Positions 8,501-15,788 of a stretch of 64,000 bases of DNA are shown one piece after another. Origin of the DNA: a virus; IMG/VR virus record IMGVR_UViG_3300042945_001689, positions 1 to 64,000 of that record; one strand, written 5' to 3'. How positions within the stretch are numbered: the stretch's first letter is position 1; every line of letters begins with the position of its first letter. A program made the translations under genes and the position numbers. The notes below the pieces were generated by a model, which was given only the letters and a program-made list of their open reading frames with translations, was not told where the DNA came from and did not search any database.

Positions 8501-8818
8501 TAGGTTTTCTAAACCAATTTGATTCTTGGCTAGAAGGATAATGTGGTTGTAGACAAGATCTTGTTGACCTTGTCTTTCAGACTTATCTCGTGTATCAGAT
8601 ATGTCTGCACACATGTATCCTTCTAGACCTAGAATTGGCTTAATGCCCTTTGCTTTTGCAATACGGTGCAGTTCCCTATGCCCAGATAAAGTACCGTGGT
8701 CAGTGATGGCTATTGCAGGCATCCCTAACTCAACTGCTCGGTCAACGTATTCTTCTGGAGTAGCAATCCCATCAAATAAACTAAAATGGGTGTGGACATG
8801 TAAGCCTACGTAATTCAT
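5543..8818 (-). CDS. dnaE: DNA polymerase III alpha subunit (DnaE type)
   Basis: The protein has 1,091 residues and is the phage replicase. An N-terminal PHP domain is seen from HVHTHFSLFDG (residues 7-17) and AITDHGTLSGHRE. The palm carries PDIDTDIQD near residue 418, which holds two catalytic aspartates, preceded by GPGRGSSAGSLV. Finger and thumb motifs follow (KSHAVAYS near 750), and an OB-fold region near residues 935-975 (FMGMVKSIKRG). Cellular DnaE is about 1,160 residues, so this is near full length. No proofreading exonuclease, clamp or clamp-loader gene is seen in the window; proofreading may come from the PHP domain or from the host. Coupled to recA downstream and preceded by the ssDNA-binding protein gene. 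Confidence 0.95.
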   Translation of the reverse strand: MNYVGLHVHTHFSLFDGIATPEEYVDRAVELGMPAIAITDHGTLSGHRELHRIAKAKGIKPILGLEGYMCADISDTRDKSERQGQQDLVYNHIILLAKNQIGLENLNKISELSWTDGFFKKPRFDFTILEKYKEGIIVTSACPSSVLVKALEEEEFALAKKYISWFKERFEDDYYIEVMPHNEAHINKYLIELADEFGIKVVVTPDCHHVDSSQKEVQEFKLLMNTHGKFVKDATYEKSKKKGNMMERLDYLYGKDRQMSFNKFDIHLLSYEEIKAAMEAQGIDRPDIYSNTLLLAETVGDYGIQEGLNLLPVQYKSPDKELAKVALEGLAERGLSENKEYLDRLEEELQIIKDKKFAPYFLVVSNMINWAKKEEIMVGPGRGSSAGSLVCYALKITDIDPIEHNLLFFRFINPERNDFPDIDTDIQDTRREEVKDYLVRQYRHVASIATFLEFTGKGIVRDVSRVLNIPLSDVNKVLKTVDSWDDFCSSKSTREFREKYPEVEVYGEQLRGRIRGTGIHAAGVVTSKEPIFRYAPLETRSSTGSDERIPVVGVDMEEAERIGLIKIDALGLKTLSVLKDTINIIKERDGKKIDLLKIKMDDANVYQMLSDGYTKGVFQCEAAPYTNLLVKMGVKNLNELAASNALVRPGAMNTIGKDYIDRKHGRQNISYTHQVLKPFTEDTYGCILYQEQVMQACVHLGGMSMSEADKVRKIIGKKKDAKEFDQFKEKFVEGASKFVSPNIARDLWHDFEAHAGYSFNKSHAVAYSTLSYWTAWLKYYYPLEFMYSVLKNEKDKDARTEYLIEAKRMGISVKLPHINDSDIDFKIEGKGIRFGLTAIKYISDKIAERYIAARPFSSYKELEGFTFTKGNGVNSRALQALRVIGAATFDDNPRNDQEIKENLYEYLNLPEFNITIPSHYYAFIQDIVDFEEKGSYIFMGMVKSIKRGTGWSRVEILDKTGSVGIFDDENTTIETGRSYLVLCNDNRIVSFVPSEEIKESSHALVKFLGYKQLPYKDDQMFVISLKPRITKTGKKMASLTLADTSRDLHSVTVFPTAFAKAYMHIEEGKSYKFDFGKTKDGTVTLEDVHVS

Positions 8819-8821
8819 CTA

Positions 8822-9469
8822 CTACCAGTCAGTATTTGTGCTGGTAATAGATGGGCCGTCAAAGCCAAGATAGAACGCTTCTTGTTCTGCATAAGGAATC
8901 TTGCGAAGAGCAGACTCAAGTGGATATGGCTCTGTGCCTGTCCAATCAAATGGCTCCTTGTCTGGTGCAGATGGAATAAGTGTGTAGTTGGTTTCAGTTC
9001 CCTGACCATTACGTTTCAACTTCCAGACAACATTTGAAATGCTTCCAGTCTCCATTGCGTATTCCTTGATTGTATTAAATGATGATTGCTTGCTGATACC
9101 CATTGACCAGATAGCAACATATGGTGGCTCTAGGCCATCGTCTACAAGAACATTGCAGTAGAAACGAAGACGGGCTCTCCAGCCAGCCTTTGGATCTTTG
9201 CGATGCATCTCTTCTGCCCAATCACGACCTTCTGACTCCATTGTATCTAGAGCCTTACGCTTGTAGTCCTTTGGGTTGGTGTGTTCCTTGACAACTAGTG
9301 CAAGTCCACGACCTTCGTTATAGTTTGCAGAGTCTTCGTCAAGTTCTTCAATAAAACGAATCTTTGCTGATTGTCCGTCTGCTAACTTTAGCCAACGAAC
9401 CTTTGGTCCATCTGATTTTGGTTTTTCGAGCAGGGCATTGATGTTTTTTAGTCCCTTTACTACGCTCAT
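8822..9469 (-). CDS. ssb: single-stranded DNA-binding protein (gp32-like)
   Basis: The 215-residue protein starts SVVKGLKNINALLEKPK, then a beta-strand region WLKLADGQSAKIRFIEEL, which is the usual start of gp32-like phage ssDNA-binding proteins. The middle is basic and aromatic (KAGWRARLRFYCNVL, YVAIWSMGIS), as expected of an OB fold that stacks on bases. It lacks the zinc finger of T4 gp32 and ends SITSTNTDW rather than a long acidic tail. The gene has AAAGGAG before its ATG and a strong promoter of its own, so it is likely made at high level before the polymerase and recA genes that follow. Confidence 0.8.
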   Translation of the reverse strand: MSVVKGLKNINALLEKPKSDGPKVRWLKLADGQSAKIRFIEELDEDSANYNEGRGLALVVKEHTNPKDYKRKALDTMESEGRDWAEEMHRKDPKAGWRARLRFYCNVLVDDGLEPPYVAIWSMGISKQSSFNTIKEYAMETGSISNVVWKLKRNGQGTETNYTLIPSAPDKEPFDWTGTEPYPLESALRKIPYAEQEAFYLGFDGPSITSTNTDW

Positions 9470-9493
9470 ATTATTCTCCTTTGTTATATGTTT

Positions 9494-9522
9494 ATTGTAT
9501 ATTGTTTGCTTGTGTTTGTCAA
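9494..9522 (-). promoter_or_regulatory. sigma70-type promoter for the ssDNA-binding protein operon
   Basis: On the minus strand TTGACA (9522-9517), a 17-base spacer and TACAAT (9499-9494) lie 25 bases upstream of the gene. It is the best -35/-10 pair on this strand. It falls within the 54-base gap after the primase stop and probably fires the ssb-dnaE-recA block. Confidence 0.7.
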
Positions 9523-9523
9523 A

Positions 9524-10477
9524 CTATCTATTTGCTCCAAAAATTTGGTCAACAAAGTTGTCTGATTTTTGTAACAATTCTATTATATCACTGTCCAGCA
9601 TATCACCAATATCTTTATATTTATTGTCTAATTTTATCATATATGCTTTTGATCCTATTTTTTCAATAAGTTTATTAGCCATAGTGTTTCCAGCATCATC
9701 GTTATCTGCTACTACACATATCTCACTAAAATATTTTTTTAATAACTCAATCTGAGAACTTGATACATTTGCACCAAGAGTTGCTACTGCTGGAAATCCA
9801 ACCTGATCAACTCTTATAGCATCAAAAGACGACTCTAGAACATAAACTCTGCTAGAAGTCTTAATTCTATGCAGGTTAAAAAGTATTTTACTTTTTGGTA
9901 GACCTGGAGTATTTTTGAATTCTTTGCCTTCAATTGTTCGTGCAACAAAACCAATTGTCATTCCATCTGGAGATTGAACTGGTATTGTAACCATATCTTG
10001 TTTTTCAGAATAGCCAAGACTAAACTTCTCTATAGATCTTTTTGTTATTTTTCTACCTTCAAAATATCGCATTGCTCTAGGAGACTCTAGCGTTTGATTG
10101 TTTAATCTTTTTATTAATACCTCATCATATTGAATAAACTCTTTTGGTTTATATAACTTTTTATTAATAAGATCTTCAATGTTAGTTTCTTTTTCTTTAC
10201 TCTTGATAAATCTGATAGATTCAAAATAAGACCTATTAGTCATCTTCATAATAAGTTCTTGAAGATCTGCCGTTTGCTGACAACTAAAACAAAAGAACAG
10301 TCCACTTTGTTTAGACACTTCTCCTGCTGGCGTTTTTGTGTTATTGTGATATGGACAAAATATGATAAAGTCTGAACCAACTTCTGATTCTACGGTTATG
10401 CCTGATCCAACAAGGACTCTTTTAATCTGTTCTTCTGTATATGTATTGGTCTGTACCCGTCTACCGCGATTATCCAC
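9524..10477 (-). CDS. dnaG: DnaG-type DNA primase
   Basis: The 317-residue protein has a zinc-binding module C41-x2-H44 ... C63-x2-C66 (CPYH, CFSC) and a TOPRIM core with VLESSFDA (Glu near 213) and ADNDDAG (Asp-x-Asp near 257). These residues bind the metal ions for RNA primer synthesis. The conserved YFEGRKIT and FSLGYS segments lie between. It lacks the C-terminal helicase-interaction domain of bacterial DnaG (about 580 residues), as phage primases often do. The start is GTG at 10477; there is no in-frame ATG close by, and the TYTEEQIKRVL stretch just after it fits the family, so the 82-base overlap with the gene upstream is accepted. Confidence 0.9.
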   Translation of the reverse strand: MDNRGRRVQTNTYTEEQIKRVLVGSGITVESEVGSDFIIFCPYHNNTKTPAGEVSKQSGLFFCFSCQQTADLQELIMKMTNRSYFESIRFIKSKEKETNIEDLINKKLYKPKEFIQYDEVLIKRLNNQTLESPRAMRYFEGRKITKRSIEKFSLGYSEKQDMVTIPVQSPDGMTIGFVARTIEGKEFKNTPGLPKSKILFNLHRIKTSSRVYVLESSFDAIRVDQVGFPAVATLGANVSSSQIELLKKYFSEICVVADNDDAGNTMANKLIEKIGSKAYMIKLDNKYKDIGDMLDSDIIELLQKSDNFVDQIFGANR

Positions 10478-10719
10478 TGTATCTTCTTTCTTCCAACGTG
10501 CATTCCATATGCTGTAAGGCCAAACTCAAAATAATTTTTGTCACTATTATATTTTAGCGTAAAATCTGGTTCAATGTCAATTCTTGGCGCATATCCAGTT
10601 TCACGCATCTGTATGACCAAAAGACGTAAATATTCTTCCTTAAGTCTAGGTATGTGAGATTCATCCTTGATGATGCCATCAAGATAGAAGTTTTTAATCG
10701 GTTTATGATGAAGTGACAC
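10396..10719 (-). CDS. conserved hypothetical protein of the primase-helicase operon
   Basis: The 107-residue protein has a GTG start at 10719, 7 bases after the helicase stop. It contains a helix (RLKEEYLRLLVIQMRETGY) and a C-terminal beta portion with GLTAYGMHVGRKKIQWIIAVDGYRP. Its end overlaps the primase by 82 bases in another frame. The constant position between DnaB and DnaG-like genes suggests a replication accessory protein, but there is no motif for a specific activity. Confidence 0.65.
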   Translation of the reverse strand: MSLHHKPIKNFYLDGIIKDESHIPRLKEEYLRLLVIQMRETGYAPRIDIEPDFTLKYNSDKNYFEFGLTAYGMHVGRKKIQWIIAVDGYRPIHIQKNRLKESLLDQA

Positions 10720-10725
10720 ATTATA

Positions 10726-11952
10726 TTATAACGCCTTATCTTCGTAGTCTTTATATCGATAGTAACCTTTATCAAAATCTACCTGAACTAAAAACTCACC
10801 CATAAAACCATTGCGATTCTTTCTAAAGGCGCACTCGATAATATCTGAGTTAGTTGCCCTACCCAAAGCCATAACCCAGTCAGCATCGTACGCAATCTGT
10901 CTAGACCAGGCAGTCTGACCAAGCGTAGGAACACTGCTAAGATCATTTACATCATCTGGGGTAGCAGAGGAGATAGCAATAATTGGAACCTCTTCTGAAA
11001 TAGCCATAAGTTTAAGTTCACGAGACAAGTTCTTCATTCTTACTGTTTCATTATCAGATTTTTGATTTGGTGTCATAAGTTGTAGATAATCCACAATAAC
11101 AAAGTCTGGTTTATATTGGTCTATCTTGCCACGTAGAACAGACGGACTAATCTCTCCACCCTGATCATTTGAGATGATATGAAATGGGTTCTTGCCTTCA
11201 AGGTGACGCTTGTGCCATTCCTTTAATGTGTCTATCTCAATATTACCTTGACTAATTTTACGATGTGACCAAAGTCCTTCACCCATAATTGTAAATACAC
11301 GATTACGAACCTCTGTTTCAGACATCTCAAGACTAATAATTAGTGGTGTCTTGCCTTGCTTCCAAGCCTGTACCGCAAAATAAAGTGCAAGCCAAGACTT
11401 ACCAATTCCTGGATATGCAAGGAATACTCCTAGTTGTCCACCAGTAATCCCAGATGGTAGATAGTTGTCAAATCCTGGTAGGCCAGTTTTAATTCCTACA
11501 TTGCCCGCTGCTTCCATTTTTTTGAGATGATCAAAATAAGCAATTGCAGAATCTAGATCAATAACATCAATATCACGAACGGCAGATGTATTCTTTTTTA
11601 ACTCTGACGTTTTTGTAATTAAATTATTTAATGCTTCTACACCCTTGTCATTTTGAACATCTCCTGCTGCAGAACGCAGAATGTCTTTAAGGCTATCATT
11701 TAAATATTCATGCTGTAATTCTTCTAGATGGTGCTTAGTTGCTCCAATATCTTCAATTACCTCAAAGTCTCTAAACTTTTCAACGACAAGTGATGCTGGT
11801 GGAACAGAACTATTGTGCTCAAAATAATTTCTAATAAAATTCCAGATATCTGAGTGCGTTCTAAGAATGCCATCAACGTTAGCCTGTAATAGAACGTGTA
11901 TCTGCTTATCTTTTAATACAGCATTAATTACTTTTGCTTCTGAGTTATTCAC
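10726..11952 (-). CDS. dnaB: replicative DNA helicase (DnaB-like)
   Basis: The 408-residue protein has the RecA-like helicase core: Walker A AYPGIGKSW near residues 178-186, LIISLEMSETEVRNR just after it, Walker B FVIVDYLQLM near 288, and the sensor region IIAISSATPDD. The C-terminal AYDADWVMALGR and FRKNRNG segments match the DnaB arginine-finger region. The N-terminal domain of about 140 residues is shorter and more divergent than in cellular DnaB, which is typical for phages. It unwinds DNA at the fork as a hexamer, partnered by the primase two genes on. Overlaps the upstream gene by 8 bases. Confidence 0.93.
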   Translation of the reverse strand: MNNSEAKVINAVLKDKQIHVLLQANVDGILRTHSDIWNFIRNYFEHNSSVPPASLVVEKFRDFEVIEDIGATKHHLEELQHEYLNDSLKDILRSAAGDVQNDKGVEALNNLITKTSELKKNTSAVRDIDVIDLDSAIAYFDHLKKMEAAGNVGIKTGLPGFDNYLPSGITGGQLGVFLAYPGIGKSWLALYFAVQAWKQGKTPLIISLEMSETEVRNRVFTIMGEGLWSHRKISQGNIEIDTLKEWHKRHLEGKNPFHIISNDQGGEISPSVLRGKIDQYKPDFVIVDYLQLMTPNQKSDNETVRMKNLSRELKLMAISEEVPIIAISSATPDDVNDLSSVPTLGQTAWSRQIAYDADWVMALGRATNSDIIECAFRKNRNGFMGEFLVQVDFDKGYYRYKDYEDKAL

Positions 11953-12253
11953 TTAGCCACGCCCTTGCCTTCCTACGTCTTTCTAATCGATCTTTATCAT
12001 CTTGCTCTTTATCAAGTTTAGCCTTTAAAATTTTTTCAGCATTATATGCAAAATAATTCCAAGACGGATCTTGTGCCACTTTAAAATAGTATTGAAGTAG
12101 GTCGTAACATGCTGGCAATCCATAGGACTCAATTAACGCATCTGAGGCCCACTGTTCTACATTTAAATTTAAAGTAGACTTTGCCTGATATCTTTCGTTA
12201 TGATACTTAGAATATCTGCTTAGCAAAGCCATTCGGTCTTTGCGGTCTGCCAT
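11945..12253 (-). CDS. hypothetical protein, possible helicase loader
   Basis: The 102-residue, mostly helical protein contains WASDALIESYG and DLLQYYFKVAQDPSWNYFAYNAEKI, ending in a charged helix DKEQDDKDRLERRRKARAW. It directly precedes and overlaps the DnaB-like gene. Phage helicase loaders commonly sit there and are small and helical, so a loader role is plausible, but there is no diagnostic motif. Role by position only. Confidence 0.5.
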   Translation of the reverse strand: MADRKDRMALLSRYSKYHNERYQAKSTLNLNVEQWASDALIESYGLPACYDLLQYYFKVAQDPSWNYFAYNAEKILKAKLDKEQDDKDRLERRRKARAWLSE

Positions 12254-12462
12254 TATTCTTCTATTTCTGCCTTAGCCTCATTGATCTTCTCAGTCAATTT
12301 AGCCTCTACAAAGCCATAGACACGTTCCATAGCATCGTTGGTTGTCTCACCCTGCCTCTTTGCATCTACTACTCCCAAATCAAGTCGTAGCGATTGAAAA
12401 TTGCCAAGATTTAATGTATATCCTAAAGTAACAGATACCTTAGTGTCTTCGTTTTGTTCCAT
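12253..12462 (-). CDS. conserved hypothetical protein, 69 aa
   Basis: A 69-residue protein with a beta-hairpin start (VSVTLGYTLNLGNFQSLRLDLGV) and a C-terminal charged helix (AKLTEKINEAKAEIEE). This beta-beta-alpha shape is found in many small phage proteins next to helicase genes. AGGACTAATG gives a weak ribosome-binding site. It shares a base with the next gene. Function unknown. Confidence 0.6.
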   Translation of the reverse strand: MEQNEDTKVSVTLGYTLNLGNFQSLRLDLGVVDAKRQGETTNDAMERVYGFVEAKLTEKINEAKAEIEE

Positions 12463-12477
12463 TAGTCCTCCAAAGGC

Positions 12478-13023
12478 CTAGTTAATGCTTTCATTCCAAA
12501 CAGGGATAAATCTACCATCTTCAGTTCTTGTATATGTAAGTATACCATCGCCCATTCTGCGTGTCAACTCTTGTTTAGTGGGAGTATTATTATTTGTAAT
12601 TAATCCATCTTTTCTTGGTTGCCCCTGATGAATTGATGCAAGAATATCTCTCATTTCTCTAACCTGACTTTCAGAATAATATGATCTAATCTGAAAACCT
12701 ACTTTTCCATATTTACTACATCCTTTAGGAGATGGAATAATACCTTTTTTCATTAAACGTGGCATATATTTTCTATGTCTATTTAATAGTTGTGATGTTT
12801 CACTCACGGTATATGCTCGCTCTCTTTTCTTTTTAAACTCATGTAAAAAACAAATTTCATTTTGATCTTTATTAATGTTGTATAAAGTTATAGTACCAGT
12901 AGATCTGCTATTGTGATATATTCTTACAAGGTCTCCATTAAGAAACCATATTTTTTTGCTGCCAGAAATTACAGGGGCGCTATTGTAGTCTTTGCCCTTA
13001 TCTTTTCCTGAGAAAGCAGCCAT
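12478..13023 (-). CDS. MerR-like helix-turn-helix DNA-binding protein
   Basis: The 181-residue protein has a beta-rich N-terminal part (IWFLNGDLVRIYHNSRSTGTITLYN) then an HTH of the MerR/excisionase type near residues 88-120: AYTVSETSQLLNRHRKYMPR followed by LMKKGIIPSPKG. Many phages use such proteins as transcription regulators. The remainder is basic with no ligand-binding domain recognised. It overlaps the small zinc-ribbon gene upstream by 55 bases and lies between late tail genes and early replication genes, a plausible site for a switch regulator. Confidence 0.65.
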   Translation of the reverse strand: MAAFSGKDKGKDYNSAPVISGSKKIWFLNGDLVRIYHNSRSTGTITLYNINKDQNEICFLHEFKKKRERAYTVSETSQLLNRHRKYMPRLMKKGIIPSPKGCSKYGKVGFQIRSYYSESQVREMRDILASIHQGQPRKDGLITNNNTPTKQELTRRMGDGILTYTRTEDGRFIPVWNESIN

Positions 13024-13157
13024 GATCCCTCTTTAGAACTATCTGGTGGATGATAAAATTTTCTTTTACCACACATAATACAGTATACCTCAAGATGCTC
13101 AGATGTGCTAAATTGACGGTCTACTAGGATTTTGCCTTTACATTTTATACATTTCAA
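12969..13157 (-). CDS. small zinc-ribbon protein
   Basis: The 62-residue protein has CIKC at residues 3-6 and CIMC near 27-30, the two knuckles of a zinc ribbon, followed by a basic stretch. The gene starts at the stop of the structural gene upstream (4-base overlap), which supports translation, though the tail overlaps the next gene by 55 bases. It may bind nucleic acid; no family is recognised. Confidence 0.5.
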   Translation of the reverse strand: MKCIKCKGKILVDRQFSTSEHLEVYCIMCGKRKFYHPPDSSKEGSWLLSQEKIRAKTTIAPL

Positions 13158-13597
13158 TTTGGAATTCCAATAACAAGAACATTAACATCTATCGTAGCAA
13201 CACCATTAGAAGAAAACTTTGCAACAAGGTTAGCCTCTGATGTTGTGACATTTGTAAGAAACACAGAAACATTTTTACCAGCCTCTGTTCCACCCTTATT
13301 CCATGGTGTTGCAACTACAATTGGTGGATATTTAAAACTAAAGTTAACTTTAAATGGAACTTCTCCTCCAGCCGTAGTGGTAGCAGCATTAGTTACGTTT
13401 ACAGTTTCGCCATATATAGAGGCTCCTGGTGTTGGAACGGCATACTCTGTTCTTGGTGTGGTAGTACCAACAATTTTAGTATTATTAGAAGATGTTGGAG
13501 AGGACTGTCTTAAAAGTTGATTAACTGTTGTAACAATGCTAGAGATGTATGAAACATCTAATGGCTGACCTCTTTGTGGTATTGGTAACTCAGGCAT
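13154..13597 (-). CDS. virion-type beta-sandwich protein (minor tail/fiber)
   Basis: The 147-residue protein starts MPELPIPQRGQPLD with a short helix, then a Thr/Ser-rich linker, then an all-beta domain from residue 75 (FKVNFSFKYPPIVVATPWN ... FLTNVTTSEANLVAKF ... ATIDVNVLVIGI). This order resembles H-type lectin domains found in tail fibers and may bind sugars on the cell surface. The gene has no ribosome-binding site; an extended -10 lies 8 bases before its ATG, so a leaderless mRNA is likely. It closes the tail module. Confidence 0.6.
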   Translation of the reverse strand: MPELPIPQRGQPLDVSYISSIVTTVNQLLRQSSPTSSNNTKIVGTTTPRTEYAVPTPGASIYGETVNVTNAATTTAGGEVPFKVNFSFKYPPIVVATPWNKGGTEAGKNVSVFLTNVTTSEANLVAKFSSNGVATIDVNVLVIGIPN

Positions 13598-13605
13598 GAT
13601 ATTTA

Positions 13606-13611
13606 ATTATA
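13606..13611 (-). promoter_or_regulatory. extended -10 promoter, leaderless gene
   Basis: TGTGCTATAAT on the minus strand, 8 bases before the ATG at 13597 and with no Shine-Dalgarno. Transcription would begin at or next to the start codon. Confidence 0.6.
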
Positions 13612-13623
13612 GCACATTCCGAA

Positions 13624-14109
13624 TTAAAGATTTTCTTTAGTTGTTTTAACTAAAATCTGATTGGTATTTATTATCCTATCATATGTTGCATTTTGAACAA
13701 TAACATTAAAATTGTCTACTTCATTTTGATCTAACAGAAATCTAACACTAAAAAATCCTTGTTCGGTCTTGCTATATGAATAGGTTGAAACTGCTGGTTC
13801 TCCAACCGCAGTATTTGTTTTTAAAAATATATCATAATTTCTCATTACTTGCAACTGTGCTCCTGGAGGAACCCACTGCAAGATTACTTCATAAATTGAA
13901 GTGCTTCCCTGTTGTTGTACAGATAAAGTATATGAATATGGAGAAGCAATTGTTGGCAACGCAACCTCTTGTATTTTTGACCAGTGCGATGCTCTGTTTC
14001 TATCTTCAGAAATAACTCTATATCTTAATCTAATTTTTCCACTTTGCCCACTAAAAGGTGGAAGATCTTTGTTTTTAATAATAGATTTTTTAATATTTTT
14101 ATCTGCCAT
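13624..14109 (-). CDS. minor tail protein, fibronectin-like
   Basis: The 161-residue protein has a beta-rich segment GKIRLRYRVISEDRNRASHWSK followed by YSYTLSVQQQGSTSIYEVILQW, which fits a fibronectin-type III-like domain. Such proteins decorate tail tips. The start overlaps the stop of the upstream fiber gene by one base, so it belongs to the tail-tip operon. No catalytic residues seen. Confidence 0.55.
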   Translation of the reverse strand: MADKNIKKSIIKNKDLPPFSGQSGKIRLRYRVISEDRNRASHWSKIQEVALPTIASPYSYTLSVQQQGSTSIYEVILQWVPPGAQLQVMRNYDIFLKTNTAVGEPAVSTYSYSKTEQGFFSVRFLLDQNEVDNFNVIVQNATYDRIINTNQILVKTTKENL

Positions 14110-15236
14110 TATTCAACACCAACAGACATCCTATACTCTATATAATTATTTGTGTTTGATGCTTTTAATATTGGTTGCTCATCAGCATTTTTTACTACTG
14201 TATATGCTGTTAATCCATATAGTGGATTTTGAGTTGTTACGTTTTCAACTCTAATTGCATCAAGACCAATATAGTAACTATCGGTCAATGCATTACTTGT
14301 AACTGCACAAGCATATATTTTTAAAGATGTTACATCTGCCCAAGAAAATCCATCTTCTTGTACAACATCTGAAATATTTTTTTCAATAGTATAATATCTA
14401 TTGCTTGAAAAATCAATGCTTGCGTTTCCTGCATCAACAACATTAAAAATTAATCTTGCTTTTTTAGTAGATGTATTGATAAAATCAACAATAATTTTTA
14501 CGCTATCTGGGCCAGTGTAGGGGGTTGAAAGTGTTAGGGCTGCAGACTTATTTATAACAGAAAAGGCAATTTTAATTTTATCAGATAGAGAGTTTTGAGA
14601 TAAGTTAATTGATGTTCCAGTTTTTAAAATATGATATGCCGATGATAAATTTGTAGAAGATGTAGCATCTTTAATACTAGAAAAATCTCCAGCCACAAGA
14701 ATAACATTATTAAAAAACCTACATCTTTCATGATAGTCATTTCTATTATTTCTATAAAAAATTCTATTATCAGAATTTGCTTGAAAAACATCATAGGCAA
14801 CATCAATAACATTATCATCACCAGGATCTAATGCAGTAGTTACAACAGGTATATTTGCCGTTGATGCAGTTACTGATTGCCAAGCCTCTTCTTGTGAAAA
14901 TAAAACAATATTTCTGCTATCAAATCCCGCAGCAGATGGATTGCTTCCAGCAGAATAAATTCCAATTTCAGTAATCTCATATTTTTCCTGGCTAGGAAGT
15001 TCTCCTGTAAATACTAACTTATTTACTCCATCTTCAAATACATAACCACGAGATGAAATCGGTACCCTAAACATTTCAAAGTCTAGCGATTCTTTTTGTG
15101 CATATGTATTAAAACTATGTGAGTCTGCAGATCCTAATGGTTGTGGTCCAGAACCAAAAGCCATGTAGGATGCAAATGCTGGGGCAGTGCCTAAAAGGTA
15201 CTTTGCCACAATTTCTTTGCCAGTGTTAGTTATCAA
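14109..15236 (-). CDS. tail fiber/minor tail protein
   Basis: The 375-residue protein opens with NTGKEIVAKYLLGTAPAFASYMAFG, the usual beginning of phage tail proteins that sit below the baseplate hub, then EKYEITEIGIY. The rest is beta-rich with one segment like a carbohydrate-binding jelly roll (VKIIVDFINTS ... ARLIFNVVDAG). Likely a host-contact protein. It is linked by short overlaps to both neighbours. Confidence 0.65.
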   Translation of the reverse strand: MITNTGKEIVAKYLLGTAPAFASYMAFGSGPQPLGSADSHSFNTYAQKESLDFEMFRVPISSRGYVFEDGVNKLVFTGELPSQEKYEITEIGIYSAGSNPSAAGFDSRNIVLFSQEEAWQSVTASTANIPVVTTALDPGDDNVIDVAYDVFQANSDNRIFYRNNRNDYHERCRFFNNVILVAGDFSSIKDATSSTNLSSAYHILKTGTSINLSQNSLSDKIKIAFSVINKSAALTLSTPYTGPDSVKIIVDFINTSTKKARLIFNVVDAGNASIDFSSNRYYTIEKNISDVVQEDGFSWADVTSLKIYACAVTSNALTDSYYIGLDAIRVENVTTQNPLYGLTAYTVVKNADEQPILKASNTNNYIEYRMSVGVE

Positions 15237-15787
15237 GACTCATCAACTCCTAATGTATCATTATATATTGTACCACCTGAAATGATTTCAATTTGAATTC
15301 TTTCATCAGAAGCATTGTCTTTTGTTTCTATGACCAAATCTCCATTTGCATCTATATATACATTAGTTCCATTTGTGCTAGAACTTGTTGGAACATCTGG
15401 TATTCTAGTGAGAAGGTTAATAGCAAAATTAAAAAAATACACATCTGAAGTATCTTGAAGGGCTATAATCTTTTTTGGATCATAGGTGTTTTTAAAATTT
15501 GCAATATTTGCAATAGGCTGATAATCTATATTTTTAGTATTAACAAAATTTTTATTACTTAATATTAAAAGTTCGTGGCCAGCAATTTGTTCAAAAAACA
15601 AATTTACAATTTCTCCCTCTCCTATAGGGTTTATAACATTTTCATCAAAATTAACATATTGTGGAGTTGCTATTTTAATAGAGGCTTTTGTTACTAAATT
15701 AGATGATTGTTGATCTATTTGTGGGACTGCTGGTGTTGCTGCTTTATCTTTGGTCATGTCTAGCCACTCTTCTTCCCAAGTACCCAT
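15233..15787 (-). CDS. minor tail protein
   Basis: The 184-residue protein starts at the ATG at 15787, where GAGGTG lies a few bases upstream inside the end of the large tail gene. Its sequence begins GTWEEEWLDMTKDK and has a beta-rich middle. No family motif is recognised. Position between the tail hub and the fiber gene suggests a structural part of the tail tip. Confidence 0.55.
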   Translation of the reverse strand: MGTWEEEWLDMTKDKAATPAVPQIDQQSSNLVTKASIKIATPQYVNFDENVINPIGEGEIVNLFFEQIAGHELLILSNKNFVNTKNIDYQPIANIANFKNTYDPKKIIALQDTSDVYFFNFAINLLTRIPDVPTSSSTNGTNVYIDANGDLVIETKDNASDERIQIEIISGGTIYNDTLGVDES

Positions 15788-15788
15788 A

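Noticed and set aside
13900-14254. Plus-strand open frames inside tail genes
   Set aside because: Overlap well-supported minus-strand genes entirely, with no ribosome-binding site or promoter.
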